Shown one piece after another: positions 33,718 through 42,861 of a stretch of 64,000 nt of DNA. The stretch comes from Nocardiopsis sp. FR4 (GTDB taxonomy: Bacteria > Actinomycetota > Actinomycetes > Streptosporangiales > Streptosporangiaceae), in assembly GCF_009830945.1 (NCBI RefSeq), contig NZ_VWVV01000005.1, positions 186,001 to 250,000 of the forward strand. The letters run 5' to 3'. Under the pieces are notes generated by a model. That model ran no database searches. It saw only the letters and a program-made list of their open reading frames with translations, and was not told the DNA's origin. Positions within the stretch are counted from its first letter, which is position 1, and each line of letters starts with the position of its first letter. A program made the translations under genes and the position numbers.

Positions 33718-35616
33718 CTACCAGAGGGTGTCGGGCTCCTGGCCGCCGGGCTCGCGAGCCTCCTCGTCCACACGGCCGGCGCCGGGGTCCTCCCCGCCCG
33801 GGTCGGGCTCCTCGCCCCCGCCCTGGGGGGCGCCGGTCCCGGTGTCCCCGCCGCCGGTGTCGCCGCCACCGGTTCCCCCGCCGTCACGGGTCCCGTCGTC
33901 CCCGCCCCCGGTTCCGTCGCCGTCGGTGTGCCCGTCCCCGGTGCCGTCGCCCTCCCCGTCCGTGGGCTCGGCGCAGGACTCGTGCGTGCACTCCGGCGGC
34001 TCGGTCCGCGCGCAGCCCCAGGCGTGGGGGTCGGTGTCGCAGTCGGTCCACGGCCGCTGCGTCTCCTGCTCCTCCTCCCGGGAGGGCTGCTCCGCGATGC
34101 TCTCGCGGACCTCGGGGCCCGCCGAGGCCTCGCCGGTCACGGGGGCGCCGTCGCCCACGGGAGAGGTGTCGGGGGACTCGACCGAAGGCGTGGAGCCGGT
34201 GGGTTCCGCCCGCGGCGGCTCCTGCTGGGTGGCCCAGAACAGCAGACCGCCGAGCACGGCGAGCACCGTCGCGGCGCCCGTGGCCGCCCATCCGGCCGTG
34301 CGCCGCCGCCGCAGGGCGGCGGCCGACCGCCTGCCCCCGCGGGGCCGGACCGGGGGCGGCACGTCGGTGCCGGGAAGCGTCCCCTCCCCGCCCCCGAACC
34401 CGGCTCCGCCGTCCCCCGGGGTGCCCTGCGGGAGGGTGGGGCTCTCGGCGATGAAGCCCTTCTCCGGGCCCGGGGCGGAGCTCCCCCCTCCGGAGTACCC
34501 GGCCCCGCCGTCCCCCGGACCGCCCTGGGGGAGGGCGGGGGTCTGGCCCTCGACCCGGAAGCCCTTGTCCAGGACCGGGCCGGTGTACCCGGCCCCGCCG
34601 TCGCCGGGGCTGCCCTGCGGGAGGGTGGGGCTCTCGGCGATGAAGCCCTTCTCCGGGCCCGCGGCCTCCTGGCGGACGGCCCCCTCCCCGCCCCGCGGTC
34701 CTGCCTCGGGCACCGCCCACCCCCGCACCGGAAGCCGGATGCGCGCCGTGCCCTCGTCCACGGCCGTGGAGACCTCGGCCAGGATCTGGGTGGCCTCCGT
34801 CGGCTCGGCCACCGGCATCTCGCGGCCGATCAGCCACCCCAGCACCGCCACCGCGCCCGGACGGTCCGCGGGCTCCTTGGCCAGGCACGCCCGCAGCACC
34901 GACCTCAGCGGCTCGGGGACGTCGTCCAGCTCCGGCTCGGCCCGCAGCACCCGGTCGATCACCGCCATGGTGTCGTCCCCGGGGAAGGCGTGGTGCCCGG
35001 TGGCCGCGTAGGCCATCACCGCGGCCCAGGAGAACATGTCGCTGGACGGACCCACCGGGGCGCCCCGGACCTGTTCCGGCGACATGTACGCCGGGGTGCC
35101 CGCCACCGTGGTGGTCTGCTGGGTGGCGTCCAGCAGGCGCGCGATGCCGAAGTCGATGACCCGCGGGCCGTCCGGGCCCAGGATGACGTTGCCCGGCTTG
35201 AGGTCGCGGTGCACCACGCCCGCCTGGTGCACGGCGGCCAGCGCGGTCACGGTGGCGATCGCCAGCCGCTCCAGCGCGGCCCCGGTGCGCGGCCCCTCCC
35301 GGCGCACCGCCTCGCGCAGCGTGGGCCCCGGCACGTACTCGCTGGCGATGAAGGGCACCTCGGCGCGCATGTCCGCGTCCAGCACCGCCGCCGTGCAGAA
35401 CGGGGCCACCCGGCGCGCCGCCGCCAACTCCTTGGCGAAGCGCTCACGCTGCCGGGTGTCCCCGCCCCAGGAGCCGGTCAGGACCTTGACCGCCACGGGC
35501 GTGCCGTCCTCGGCCCGCGCCAGGTAGACGGTGCCCTGGCCGCCGCTGCCGATACGCGCCGACACGGCGTAGCGGCCGATGCGGGTCGGGTCGGAGGGCA
35601 GGAGGGGTGTGGTCAT
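33718..35616 (-). CDS. Membrane Ser/Thr protein kinase with juxtamembrane repeats
   Basis: 632-residue Hanks-type (PknB-like) kinase. Kinase domain about residues 12-275: glycine loop IGSGGQGTVYLA, VAVKVL (Lys44), HRDLKPGNVIL, DFGIARLLD, GTPAYMSPEQVRG. A juxtamembrane region (about residues 320-425) then carries three imperfect repeats (EKGFIAESPTLPQGSPGDGG and variants). A single membrane helix follows (GWAATGAATVLAVLGGLLFW), and an extracytoplasmic Asp/Glu/Gly/Thr-rich tail with several cysteines (DCDTD, WGCARTEPPECTHESC). ATG 35616. The tail has no PASTA repeats. It lies between the aldehyde oxidoreductase and the purine permease but is probably independent, closed by its own hairpin. Confidence 0.9.
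   Translation of the reverse strand: MTTPLLPSDPTRIGRYAVSARIGSGGQGTVYLARAEDGTPVAVKVLTGSWGGDTRQRERFAKELAAARRVAPFCTAAVLDADMRAEVPFIASEYVPGPTLREAVRREGPRTGAALERLAIATVTALAAVHQAGVVHRDLKPGNVILGPDGPRVIDFGIARLLDATQQTTTVAGTPAYMSPEQVRGAPVGPSSDMFSWAAVMAYAATGHHAFPGDDTMAVIDRVLRAEPELDDVPEPLRSVLRACLAKEPADRPGAVAVLGWLIGREMPVAEPTEATQILAEVSTAVDEGTARIRLPVRGWAVPEAGPRGGEGAVRQEAAGPEKGFIAESPTLPQGSPGDGGAGYTGPVLDKGFRVEGQTPALPQGGPGDGGAGYSGGGSSAPGPEKGFIAESPTLPQGTPGDGGAGFGGGEGTLPGTDVPPPVRPRGGRRSAAALRRRRTAGWAATGAATVLAVLGGLLFWATQQEPPRAEPTGSTPSVESPDTSPVGDGAPVTGEASAGPEVRESIAEQPSREEEQETQRPWTDCDTDPHAWGCARTEPPECTHESCAEPTDGEGDGTGDGHTDGDGTGGGDDGTRDGGGTGGGDTGGGDTGTGAPQGGGEEPDPGGEDPGAGRVDEEAREPGGQEPDTLW
34396..34665 (-). repeat. Three coding repeats in the kinase juxtamembrane region
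   Basis: Three copies of roughly 30 codons encode KGFIAES(or VEG)-PTLPQG-PGDGGAGY. The outer copies are nearly identical at DNA level (around 34435-34470 and 34625-34660), pointing to recent duplication or homogenisation. Confidence 0.7.
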
Positions 35617-35790
35617 GGCGTGCCTCGTCGTCGGGGGAAGCCGCTGGTCGCGGCCTGCTTCGTCCACTGTGACGTGCGAAACGGCCCGCGCGTTCTGCCG
35701 GAGAGGACACAGTGTGCTTACCGACCGGCGTACGAGGAGGCCGGGCCGCACCAGGCGACCCGGCCTCCCCACGCCGCTCGGGCCGGGCGC

Positions 35791-37233
35791 TCAGAGCCCG
35801 AGGGCGTGCATGGAGAAGTGGAACGCGAACACGGCCGTGAGCACCCACATCAGCCAGCCCACCTCACGCAGGCGTCCCTGCGCGGTCCTGACCACCGTGT
35901 AGGAGATGATGCCGATGCCGATACCACTGGCGATGTCGAAGGTGAACGGCATCATCGCGATGGTCAGGAAAGCCGGGATCGCGACGGAGATGTCCGTCCA
36001 CTCGATCTCCCTGATGTGCATCATCATCATGGCGCCCACCAGCACCATCGCGACGGAGGCGGCCTGCGCCGGGACGATGCCGAACACCGGGGCGAGGAAG
36101 ATCGCCGCGAGGAAGAACAGGCCCGTCACCACACTCGCCAGACCGGTCCTGGCCCCCTCGCTCACCCCCGCCGTGGACTCGACGAACACCAGCGTGGCGG
36201 AGGAGCTGGTCAGCCCGCCGGTCACGGCACCGGCGCCGTCCGTCACCAGGATCTGGTTGACGCGCGGCATCTGTCCGTCGGCGTCGGCGATGTTGGCCTT
36301 GGTGCCGATGGCCAGGATGGTGCCCAGGGCGTCGAAGAACCCGGCCAGCACCAGGGTGAACAGGATGACCCCCGCCGTGGTCGCACCGGCCGAGGTCCAG
36401 GCGCCGAACATGTCGACCTGGAACAGCAGGCCGAAGTCGGGCACCGCGAACGGGTTGCCGGGCAGCCGGGGGCTGCCGCCGCCCCAGGCCTCGTCGCCCA
36501 GCCCGGCCGCGTAGTGGACGATGATCGCGAGCACGGTGGCGCCGACGATGCCGTAGAAGATCGCACCGGGCACCCCGCGCACCAGCAGGACGCCGGCCAG
36601 GACCAGGCCGGACACGAAGACCAGGATCGGCCAGCCGTCGAGGTGGCCCCCGCCCCCGGCGGCACCGAGCTGGAGCAGGCCGCCGCCCTCGCCCGCGCTG
36701 ACGAACCCGGCGTTGGACAGGCCGATGAGGGCCACGAACAGGCCGATGCCCACACCGATGGCCATCTTGAGGTTGTGCGGCAACGCGTTCATCACGGCGG
36801 TCCGTACGCCGGTGGCCACCATGAGGATGATGGCGACGCCCTGCCACACGACCAGGCCCATCACCTCCGGCCAGGACATCACGGGGGCCGCCTGGTAGGC
36901 CACGACCGCCATCACGCCGAGTGCGGCGGCGCAGGCGATCGGGGCGCGCCCGACCACACCCATCATGACCGTGACCAGCCCCGCCGCCAGCGCGGTCATG
37001 GTGGTCAGCTGGCCGGGGGAGAGGAAGTCGCCGTTGGCGTCGGGGACGCTGCTGAGGATGATCGGGTTCAGGACGATGATGTAGGCCATCGCCATGAAGG
37101 TCGTGAGCCCGCCCCGGAGCTCGCGTCCGAGGGTGGAGCCGCGCTCACTGATGAAGAAGAAGCGGTCGAGCCAGGATCGAGCCGTGGGCGACCGGTCCTG
37201 CGGACGAGGACCGGTGTCCTTGAGTTGGATCAT
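35791..37233 (-). CDS. NCS2/AzgA-type purine permease
   Basis: 480-residue membrane transporter of the AzgA/PbuG (guanine-hypoxanthine) branch, with about 12-14 membrane helices. Motifs: RFFFISERGSTLGRELRGGLTTFMAMAYIIVLNP at the N-terminus, NALPHNLKMAIGVGIGLFVALIGL, the functional TLVLAGFFDALGTILAIGTKANI, and SSSATLVFVESTAGVSEGARTGLASVVTGLFFL. ATG 37233 has AGGAGGGG upstream. It sits just downstream of, and in the same direction as, the purine operon, separated by a hairpin (37391-37415). It therefore probably has its own promoter but serves the same pathway: uptake of hypoxanthine/guanine for oxidation. Confidence 0.92.
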   Translation of the reverse strand: MIQLKDTGPRPQDRSPTARSWLDRFFFISERGSTLGRELRGGLTTFMAMAYIIVLNPIILSSVPDANGDFLSPGQLTTMTALAAGLVTVMMGVVGRAPIACAAALGVMAVVAYQAAPVMSWPEVMGLVVWQGVAIILMVATGVRTAVMNALPHNLKMAIGVGIGLFVALIGLSNAGFVSAGEGGGLLQLGAAGGGGHLDGWPILVFVSGLVLAGVLLVRGVPGAIFYGIVGATVLAIIVHYAAGLGDEAWGGGSPRLPGNPFAVPDFGLLFQVDMFGAWTSAGATTAGVILFTLVLAGFFDALGTILAIGTKANIADADGQMPRVNQILVTDGAGAVTGGLTSSSATLVFVESTAGVSEGARTGLASVVTGLFFLAAIFLAPVFGIVPAQAASVAMVLVGAMMMMHIREIEWTDISVAIPAFLTIAMMPFTFDIASGIGIGIISYTVVRTAQGRLREVGWLMWVLTAVFAFHFSMHALGL

Positions 37234-37390
37234 GTCCCCTCCTGGAGGGAGATGAGCATGGCGACGGATGCCATGAGTAAGGGGGTGTGTGCAATGCGTA
37301 GTCAGTCGGGGTGGCGCGGGACGACGCTGTCCCTCGGGGCACCCGCCCCGGCGCCGAGGACGCCGACGGACCCGGGGCGGGCGGTTCGTG

Positions 37391-37415
37391 GCGGGGCGGA
37401 CCTCGTCCGCCCCGC
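37391..37415 (-). terminator. Hairpin terminator of the purine operon
   Basis: GCGGGGCGGAC-CTC-GTCCGCCCCGC: perfect 11-bp stem with a 3-base loop, immediately after the stop of the Mo-subunit gene (minus strand) and before the permease gene. Confidence 0.7.
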
Positions 37416-37417
37416 GG

Positions 37418-39850
37418 CTACAGCTCGATGCCCACGATGTCCTCCGGGCGCACCGGGGCGTGCGTCAGCGGCCTGCCCGTGGCGGCGCGCACCGCGGCCA
37501 CGATCGCCGGGGTCGACGACAGCGTCGGCGGCTCACCCGCGCCCCGCAGCCCGTAGGGCGAGTGCGGGTCCGGGTGCTCCAGCACCTCGATCCGCATCGG
37601 CGGCGTGTCCAGGATCGTGGGGATGAGGTAGTCGGTGAAGGACGGGTTGCGGATCTCGCCGTCCCGCACCTGCACCTCCTCCATCAGCGCCAGGCCCAGC
37701 CCCTGTGTGGAACCGCCCTGGATCTGCCCCTCCAGCTGCTGGGGGTGCATCACCTTGCCCACGTCCTGCACCGCGTCCAGCGCCACGACCTTCACCAGGC
37801 CCAGCTCCACGTCCACGTCCACCACCGCGCGGTGGACGCACATCCCGAACTGGGTGTGCGAGGAGCCCTGGCCCAGCTTCGGGTCGAGCATCTCGGTGGG
37901 TCGGTGGTGGTACTCGCGCGTGTGCTCCACCACCGTGCCCCCCCGGGCGGAGTCGCCCAGCAGGTCGGCCAGGGAGACCAGCGCCCCGGCGGTGGCCGAC
38001 ACCAGCTTGCCGCCGACCAGCGACAGGTCCGTGTCGTCCAGGCCCTCGGGCACCACCCCGCGCTCGCGGGCCAGCGCGAACACCTCCGCACGCACCGACG
38101 CGCACGCCGTGCGGACCGCGCCGCCGGTCATGTACGACTGGCGCGAGGCCGAGGAGGAGCCCGCCGAGCCCACCTGGGTGTCGGAGGGGGCGATGACCAC
38201 CTTCTCCACGCCCAGCTCGGTCCGGGCGATCTGGCCCTTGACGGTCACCAGGCCCTGGCCGACCTCGGCCGCGGCGGTGTGCACCAGCACCACCGGCTCG
38301 CCGCCGACCACCTCCAGGCGCACCCGCGCGGTGGAGTAGTCGTCGAAGCCCTCCGAGAAGCACAGGTTCTTCAGGCCCAGGCCGTAGCCCACACCGCGCA
38401 CCACGCCCTCGCCGTGCGTGGTGCCCGCCACCCCGCCCGGCAGGGTGCGCGGGTCGGCCGGGTCGGCCAGCTCCTCGCGCGCGGGCGGCATCGGCAGGTC
38501 GCGGCACCGGCGCAGCATCTCCGCCATCGGCAGCGGCATGTCGATCTCCTGGCCCGTGATGATCCGCGAGCCCTGCGACATGGCGTTCCTGATCCGCAGG
38601 TCCACCGGGTGCATGCCCAGCTCCTCGGCGAGCCGGTCCATCTGCGACTCGTAGGCGAAGCAGGCCTGCACCGCGCCGAACCCGCGCATCGCGCCGCACG
38701 GCGGGTTGTTGGTGTACACGCCGTAGGCGTCCACCAGCACGTTCGGTACCTCGTAGGGGCCGATGCCCAGGGAGGAGGCCACGCCCACCACCGCCGGGGT
38801 CGCCGACGCGTACGCGCCGCCGTCCACGATGATCTCCGCGGTGGCGTACAGCAGCGTGCCGTCCGAGCGCGCCCCGTGCTCGTAGCGCATCTTGGCCGGG
38901 TGCCGGTGCACGTGACCGTAGAAGGACTCCTCGCGGTTGTACACGAACTTGACCGGTTTGCCGGTGCGCAGCGCCAGCAGGCACGCGTGGATCTGCATCG
39001 ACAGGTCCTCGCGGGCCCCGAAGGCCCCGCCCACGCCCGCCAGGGTCAGCCGCACCTTCTCCTGCGGCAGCCCCAGCGCCGGGGCGATCTGCCGCTGGTC
39101 CACGTGCAGCCACTGCGTGGCCACGTACAGGTCCACGCCGCCGTCCCCGGCCGGGACGGCCATGCCCGACTCCGGGCCCAGGAAGGCCTGGTCCTGCATG
39201 CCGACCTCGTACTCGGAGGCCACGACCACGTCGGCCTCGGCGCGCAGGCGCTCCAGCACCTCCCTCTCCCGCTCGGCCGACCCCGCCACCCCGGAGAACG
39301 CGCCGGTGCGCACCGGCTGGTAGCGCAGCCGGTTGCCGCGCTGGTTGTACTCGGGGTGCTCCTCCAGCACTCCGGGCTCGTGCACCAGCGGGCAGTCGGG
39401 GTCCAGCGCGGCCCGGCGGGAGTCGCTGACCGGCTCCAGCACCCGGTAGTCCACCCGGATGCGCTCCATCGCCCGGCGGGCCGTCTCGGGGTGGTCGGCG
39501 GCCACCACGGCCACCGCCTCGCCCTTGTAGCGCACCTTGTCGATGGCCAGCACCGGCTGGTCCTGGTGCTCCAGCCCGTAGCGCTTGGCGCCGGGCACGT
39601 CCTCGTGGGTGAGCACCGCGTGCACCCCGGGCACCTTCAGCGCCTCGGTGATGTCGATGCCCAGGATCTCCGCGTGCGGGTGGGGGCTGCGCAGGGTCGC
39701 CCCCCACAGCATGTCCTCCATCCACATGTCCGAGGAGTAGGCGAACTCGCCGGTCACCTTCAGCGTGCCGTCGGGGCGGCGCGGGCTGGCGCCCACCCCG
39801 TCCTTGGTGGTGCTGGTCAGGTCCGTCACGGTACGGGTCGTCGCCGCCAT
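37418..39850 (-). CDS. Xanthine dehydrogenase, molybdopterin-binding subunit
   Basis: 810-residue Mo subunit catalysing hypoxanthine to xanthine to urate with the FAD and 2Fe-2S subunits. Motifs: RPDGTLKVTGEFAYSSDMW at the start, QWLHVDQRQIA, GVGGAFGAREDLSMQ, NNPPCGAMRGFGAVQ (substrate Arg in the purine-type RGFG context), and near the C-terminus GLRGAGEPPT with the catalytic Glu. The ATG at 39850 overlaps the stop of the upstream deaminase (TGATG) and has the full AGGAGGTGA site. It is the last gene of the four-gene purine operon. Confidence 0.92.
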   Translation of the reverse strand: MAATTRTVTDLTSTTKDGVGASPRRPDGTLKVTGEFAYSSDMWMEDMLWGATLRSPHPHAEILGIDITEALKVPGVHAVLTHEDVPGAKRYGLEHQDQPVLAIDKVRYKGEAVAVVAADHPETARRAMERIRVDYRVLEPVSDSRRAALDPDCPLVHEPGVLEEHPEYNQRGNRLRYQPVRTGAFSGVAGSAEREREVLERLRAEADVVVASEYEVGMQDQAFLGPESGMAVPAGDGGVDLYVATQWLHVDQRQIAPALGLPQEKVRLTLAGVGGAFGAREDLSMQIHACLLALRTGKPVKFVYNREESFYGHVHRHPAKMRYEHGARSDGTLLYATAEIIVDGGAYASATPAVVGVASSLGIGPYEVPNVLVDAYGVYTNNPPCGAMRGFGAVQACFAYESQMDRLAEELGMHPVDLRIRNAMSQGSRIITGQEIDMPLPMAEMLRRCRDLPMPPAREELADPADPRTLPGGVAGTTHGEGVVRGVGYGLGLKNLCFSEGFDDYSTARVRLEVVGGEPVVLVHTAAAEVGQGLVTVKGQIARTELGVEKVVIAPSDTQVGSAGSSSASRQSYMTGGAVRTACASVRAEVFALARERGVVPEGLDDTDLSLVGGKLVSATAGALVSLADLLGDSARGGTVVEHTREYHHRPTEMLDPKLGQGSSHTQFGMCVHRAVVDVDVELGLVKVVALDAVQDVGKVMHPQQLEGQIQGGSTQGLGLALMEEVQVRDGEIRNPSFTDYLIPTILDTPPMRIEVLEHPDPHSPYGLRGAGEPPTLSSTPAIVAAVRAATGRPLTHAPVRPEDIVGIEL

Positions 39851-41229
39851 CAGCGGCTCACCTCCTGCGTCAGGGTGCGGTGCGCCGCACGGCCGCGCGC
39901 GGCGGCGCTCTCGGCGGACAGGGTGCGCAGCTCCCCGCGGTCGACGACCGTGCGGCCGCCGACCCAGAGCCGCTCCAGGGGCGGGGTGGGGCCGAAGACC
40001 GCCGCCACCACCGGGTCGGCGATGACGTCGTAGCCGAACCCGTCCATCCGCCACAGGGCGATGTCGGCCAGCTTGCCGACCGCCAGGGAACCCAGCTCGG
40101 CCTCGCGGCCCAGCACCCGGGCGCCGCCCAGGGTGGCCATCTCCAGCGCCTGGCGGGCGGTCAGACCCTGGGGTCCCTTGCGGGCGCGCGCCATGAGCAG
40201 CGCCTGGTGCATCTCACCGGACAGCGGGGTCAGCTCACTGGAGGCCGGACCGTCCACGCCCAGCCCCACGGGCACGCCCGCCTCCAGCAGTTCGGTGACC
40301 CGGCAGATGCCCGCGCCCAGACGGGCGTTGGAGGTGGGGCAGTGCGCCACCCCGGTGCCGGTGGCCGCGATCCGGCCGATCGCCGCGTCCGACAGGTGCA
40401 CCGCGTGCGCGAACCACACGTCCTGGCCCAGCCAGCCGAGCTTCTCGGCGTACTCCACCGGGGTGCACCCGAACTCGGCCCGGCACTGCTCCTCCTCGTC
40501 GAGGGTCTCGGCCAGGTGGGTGTGCATCCGCACTCCCCGGTCGCGGGCCAGTGCCGCGGCCTCCACCATCAGCTCGCGCGAGACCGAGAACGGCGAGCAC
40601 GGGGCCACCGCCACCCGGGTCATCGCGTCGGAGGAGGTGTCGTGGTGGGCGTCGATCGCCTCGGCGGTACCCGCCAGGGCCCGCTCCAGCGTCTCCACCA
40701 CCGCGTCCGGCGGCAGCCCGCCCTGGCTGCGGCCCCGGTCCATCGACCCGCGGGCCAGGTCCAGTCGCACGCCCACCTCGCGGGCGGCCTCCACCTCCGC
40801 GGCCACGATGTCGCCGCGCCCGGAGGGGTAGACGTAGTGGTGGTCGGAGGCGGTGGTGCACCCCGACAGGGCCAGGTGGGCCAGACCGGCCGCGGTGGTG
40901 CCCGACACCACGTCGGCGTCCAGGCGGCCCCAGATCTCGTAGGAGCCCACCAACCACTCGAAGAGCGTGCCGTCGGCGAACAATCCCTGCGTCGCCCACT
41001 GGTAGAGGTGGTTGTGCGTGTTGACCAGGCCCGGCGTGACCAGGCAGCCGCGCCCGTCCACCCGCTCGACCCCGGCGGGGGCCGGGGCGGGGCCCGGGCC
41101 CACGGCCGCGATCCGCCCGCCCCGGACCACCACGTGCCCGTCGGCGTACTCGGCGCCGTCCACGGTCACCACGTGTGCGCCCTCGACGGCGAAACCCCGC
41201 GCCGTGGAAGCGCTGTCGGTCCCGCTCAT
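39850..41229 (-). CDS. 8-oxoguanine deaminase (amidohydrolase)
   Basis: 459-residue metal-dependent amidohydrolase that deaminates 8-oxoguanine (to urate), typical of actinobacterial purine operons. Motifs: LVTPGLVNTHNHLYQWATQG (HxH metal ligands), SDHHYVYP, RMHTHLAETLDEEE (metal His), WFAHAVHLSD (metal His) and GLGVDGPASS (metal Asp). ATG 41229 overlaps the stop of the 2Fe-2S gene (ATGA), and its own stop overlaps the next start (TGATG). Its insertion between xanthine dehydrogenase subunit genes is a common arrangement and supports the specific call over a generic amidohydrolase. Confidence 0.9.
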   Translation of the reverse strand: MSGTDSASTARGFAVEGAHVVTVDGAEYADGHVVVRGGRIAAVGPGPAPAPAGVERVDGRGCLVTPGLVNTHNHLYQWATQGLFADGTLFEWLVGSYEIWGRLDADVVSGTTAAGLAHLALSGCTTASDHHYVYPSGRGDIVAAEVEAAREVGVRLDLARGSMDRGRSQGGLPPDAVVETLERALAGTAEAIDAHHDTSSDAMTRVAVAPCSPFSVSRELMVEAAALARDRGVRMHTHLAETLDEEEQCRAEFGCTPVEYAEKLGWLGQDVWFAHAVHLSDAAIGRIAATGTGVAHCPTSNARLGAGICRVTELLEAGVPVGLGVDGPASSELTPLSGEMHQALLMARARKGPQGLTARQALEMATLGGARVLGREAELGSLAVGKLADIALWRMDGFGYDVIADPVVAAVFGPTPPLERLWVGGRTVVDRGELRTLSAESAAARGRAAHRTLTQEVSR

Positions 41230-41735
41230 GCGCTGCTCCCCGCACGCCGCTCGGCGGCCAGGCGCACCGCGTCCAGGATCTTCTCGTACCCGGTGCAGCG
41301 GCACAGGTTGCCCGCCAGCGCCTCGCGGATCTCGGCGTCGTCCGGCACGGGGCCGCCCGCGCCCACCGTGCGCTCCAGCAGGTCGTCGGTCTGCACCAGC
41401 AGGCCCGGGGTGCAGAAACCGCACTGCACGGCGCCCGCCTCCACGAAGGCCTCCTGCACCGTGCCCAGCTCGCGTTCGGTGCCCTTGCCCGACCCCTCGG
41501 CCAGGCCCTCCACGGTGCGCACCGTGCGCCCCTGCGCCTGCCCGGCGGCGATCATGCACGAACACGCCGTCACACCGTCGAAGTAGACCGTGCACGACCC
41601 GCACTCGCCCTGTTCACAGGCGTTCTTGCTGCCCGGCAGGCCCAGCCGCTCGCGCAGCACGTACAGCAGGCTCTCGCCCGGCCACACGTCGTCGGCGGTC
41701 ACGTCCTCGCCGTTGACGTTGAAACTCACGCGCAT
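41226..41735 (-). CDS. Xanthine dehydrogenase, 2Fe-2S subunit
   Basis: 169-residue iron-sulfur subunit with two [2Fe-2S] sites: plant-type cysteines in ACEQGECGSCTVYFDG plus SCMIAAGQ, and the helical site in VQCGFCTPGLL and GNLCRCTGYEKI. It transfers electrons from the Mo centre to FAD. Its ATG at 41735 lies inside the end of the FAD-subunit gene (10-base overlap), and its stop overlaps the deaminase start. Second gene in the operon. Confidence 0.93.
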   Translation of the reverse strand: MRVSFNVNGEDVTADDVWPGESLLYVLRERLGLPGSKNACEQGECGSCTVYFDGVTACSCMIAAGQAQGRTVRTVEGLAEGSGKGTERELGTVQEAFVEAGAVQCGFCTPGLLVQTDDLLERTVGAGGPVPDDAEIREALAGNLCRCTGYEKILDAVRLAAERRAGSSA

Positions 41736-42595
41736 CGCGTGACTCCCTTCCGGTAGTCGGTGACCGACCAGCTCAGCGCGCGGCGCGCCATCACCGCCAG
41801 GGCGTGCCTGCGGTACTCGGCGCTGCCCCGCTGGTCGTCGATGGGGCGGGCCGCGGCGGCCACCAGTTCGCCGAACCGGCGGACCACGGCCTCCGAGGGC
41901 GGGGTCGCGTTCTCCCAGTCGAACTCCCCGGCCAGGAACTCCTCCGCCGCCTCCGCGCGCAGCGGTGTGGGACCGGCCGAACCGATCCCGGTGCCCACGG
42001 CCCGGCGCTCGGCGTCCAGGGCCAGGGCGAAGGAGGTCACCGCGATGACCATCGCGTTGCGCGTGCCGATCTTGGCGAACTGCTGGGGGCCCGCGGGCTC
42101 GGGCAGCAGCACCGCCGTGATCAGTTCGTCCTCGCGCCTGGCCGTGGTGCGCAGGGACAGGTAGAACTCGCGGGCGGGCACCCGGCGCCTGCCCCGCACC
42201 GACGCCAGCTCCACCACCGCGTCGGTGGCCAGCAGCGGCGGGTGGGACTCACCGGCGGGGGAGGCCCCGCCCAGGTTGCCGCCCACGGTGCCCCGGTTGC
42301 GGATCTGCGGGGAGGCCACCGACCGGGAGGCCCGGGCCAGGGCCGGGGCCGCCCCCGACAGGTGCTGGATCACCGTCGTGTAGGACACCCCGGCGCCCAG
42401 GCGGGTGTGGCCGTCCTCCGGCCCGAACTCGGCCAGCTCCGGGATCCGGGTCAGGTCGATCAGGGCTGGCGGTCGCCGCTTGTCGAAGTTGAGCTCCACC
42501 ATCACGTCGGTGCCGCCCATGATCGGCACCGCGTCCGGTTGGGCGCTTTTGGCCTCGAGTGCCTCCTCCAGGGTGGAGGGGCTCAGGAACTCCAT
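41726..42595 (-). CDS. Xanthine dehydrogenase, FAD-binding subunit
   Basis: 289-residue FAD subunit. Motifs: PIMGGTDVMVELNF (FAD loop), ASPQIRNRGTVGGNLGGASPAGE (second FAD motif), and KIGTRNAMVIAVTSFAL. Unlike the other FAD subunit in the window (29998-30975), it has no four-cysteine insertion. The first gene of the operon, divergent from the PucR regulator at 42862; ATG 42595. Confidence 0.92.
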   Translation of the reverse strand: MEFLSPSTLEEALEAKSAQPDAVPIMGGTDVMVELNFDKRRPPALIDLTRIPELAEFGPEDGHTRLGAGVSYTTVIQHLSGAAPALARASRSVASPQIRNRGTVGGNLGGASPAGESHPPLLATDAVVELASVRGRRRVPAREFYLSLRTTARREDELITAVLLPEPAGPQQFAKIGTRNAMVIAVTSFALALDAERRAVGTGIGSAGPTPLRAEAAEEFLAGEFDWENATPPSEAVVRRFGELVAAAARPIDDQRGSAEYRRHALAVMARRALSWSVTDYRKGVTRCA

Positions 42596-42861
42596 GCTGG
42601 TCCTCTTGTCGCCGCGTTCTCGCCGCCGCCCACTCGCGGTCGGCCCTTCAAGGTCGCGTCATCCCTGGTTGTCGGGTGATGCTGTGAAGTACACCACTGG
42701 GAGCGCGTGCCTTACCAGCAAGTGAAGACATGAAGTGTTCGGTGAACGAACGGTTATGGTTGGTCGATTCCTACAAGCGGTGTTTCCCAGGGTCACCGCA
42801 GGTGACCCCCGCACCACTCGCGGGCCCGGGCCCGCCCACCAGAGCGACAAGAGGGACGTTC
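42596..42861. promoter_or_regulatory. Divergent promoter region, purine operon / PucR
   Basis: 266 bases, markedly more AT-rich than the flanking genes around 42660-42785. Contains GTTC-GGT-GAAC (42737-42747), followed by another GAAC, the best operator candidate for the adjacent PucR protein. Confidence 0.5.

Noticed and set aside
37289..40033. Long plus-strand open frame opposite the xanthine dehydrogenase Mo subunit
   Set aside because: Shadow; His/Arg/Gly-rich composition with no domain.
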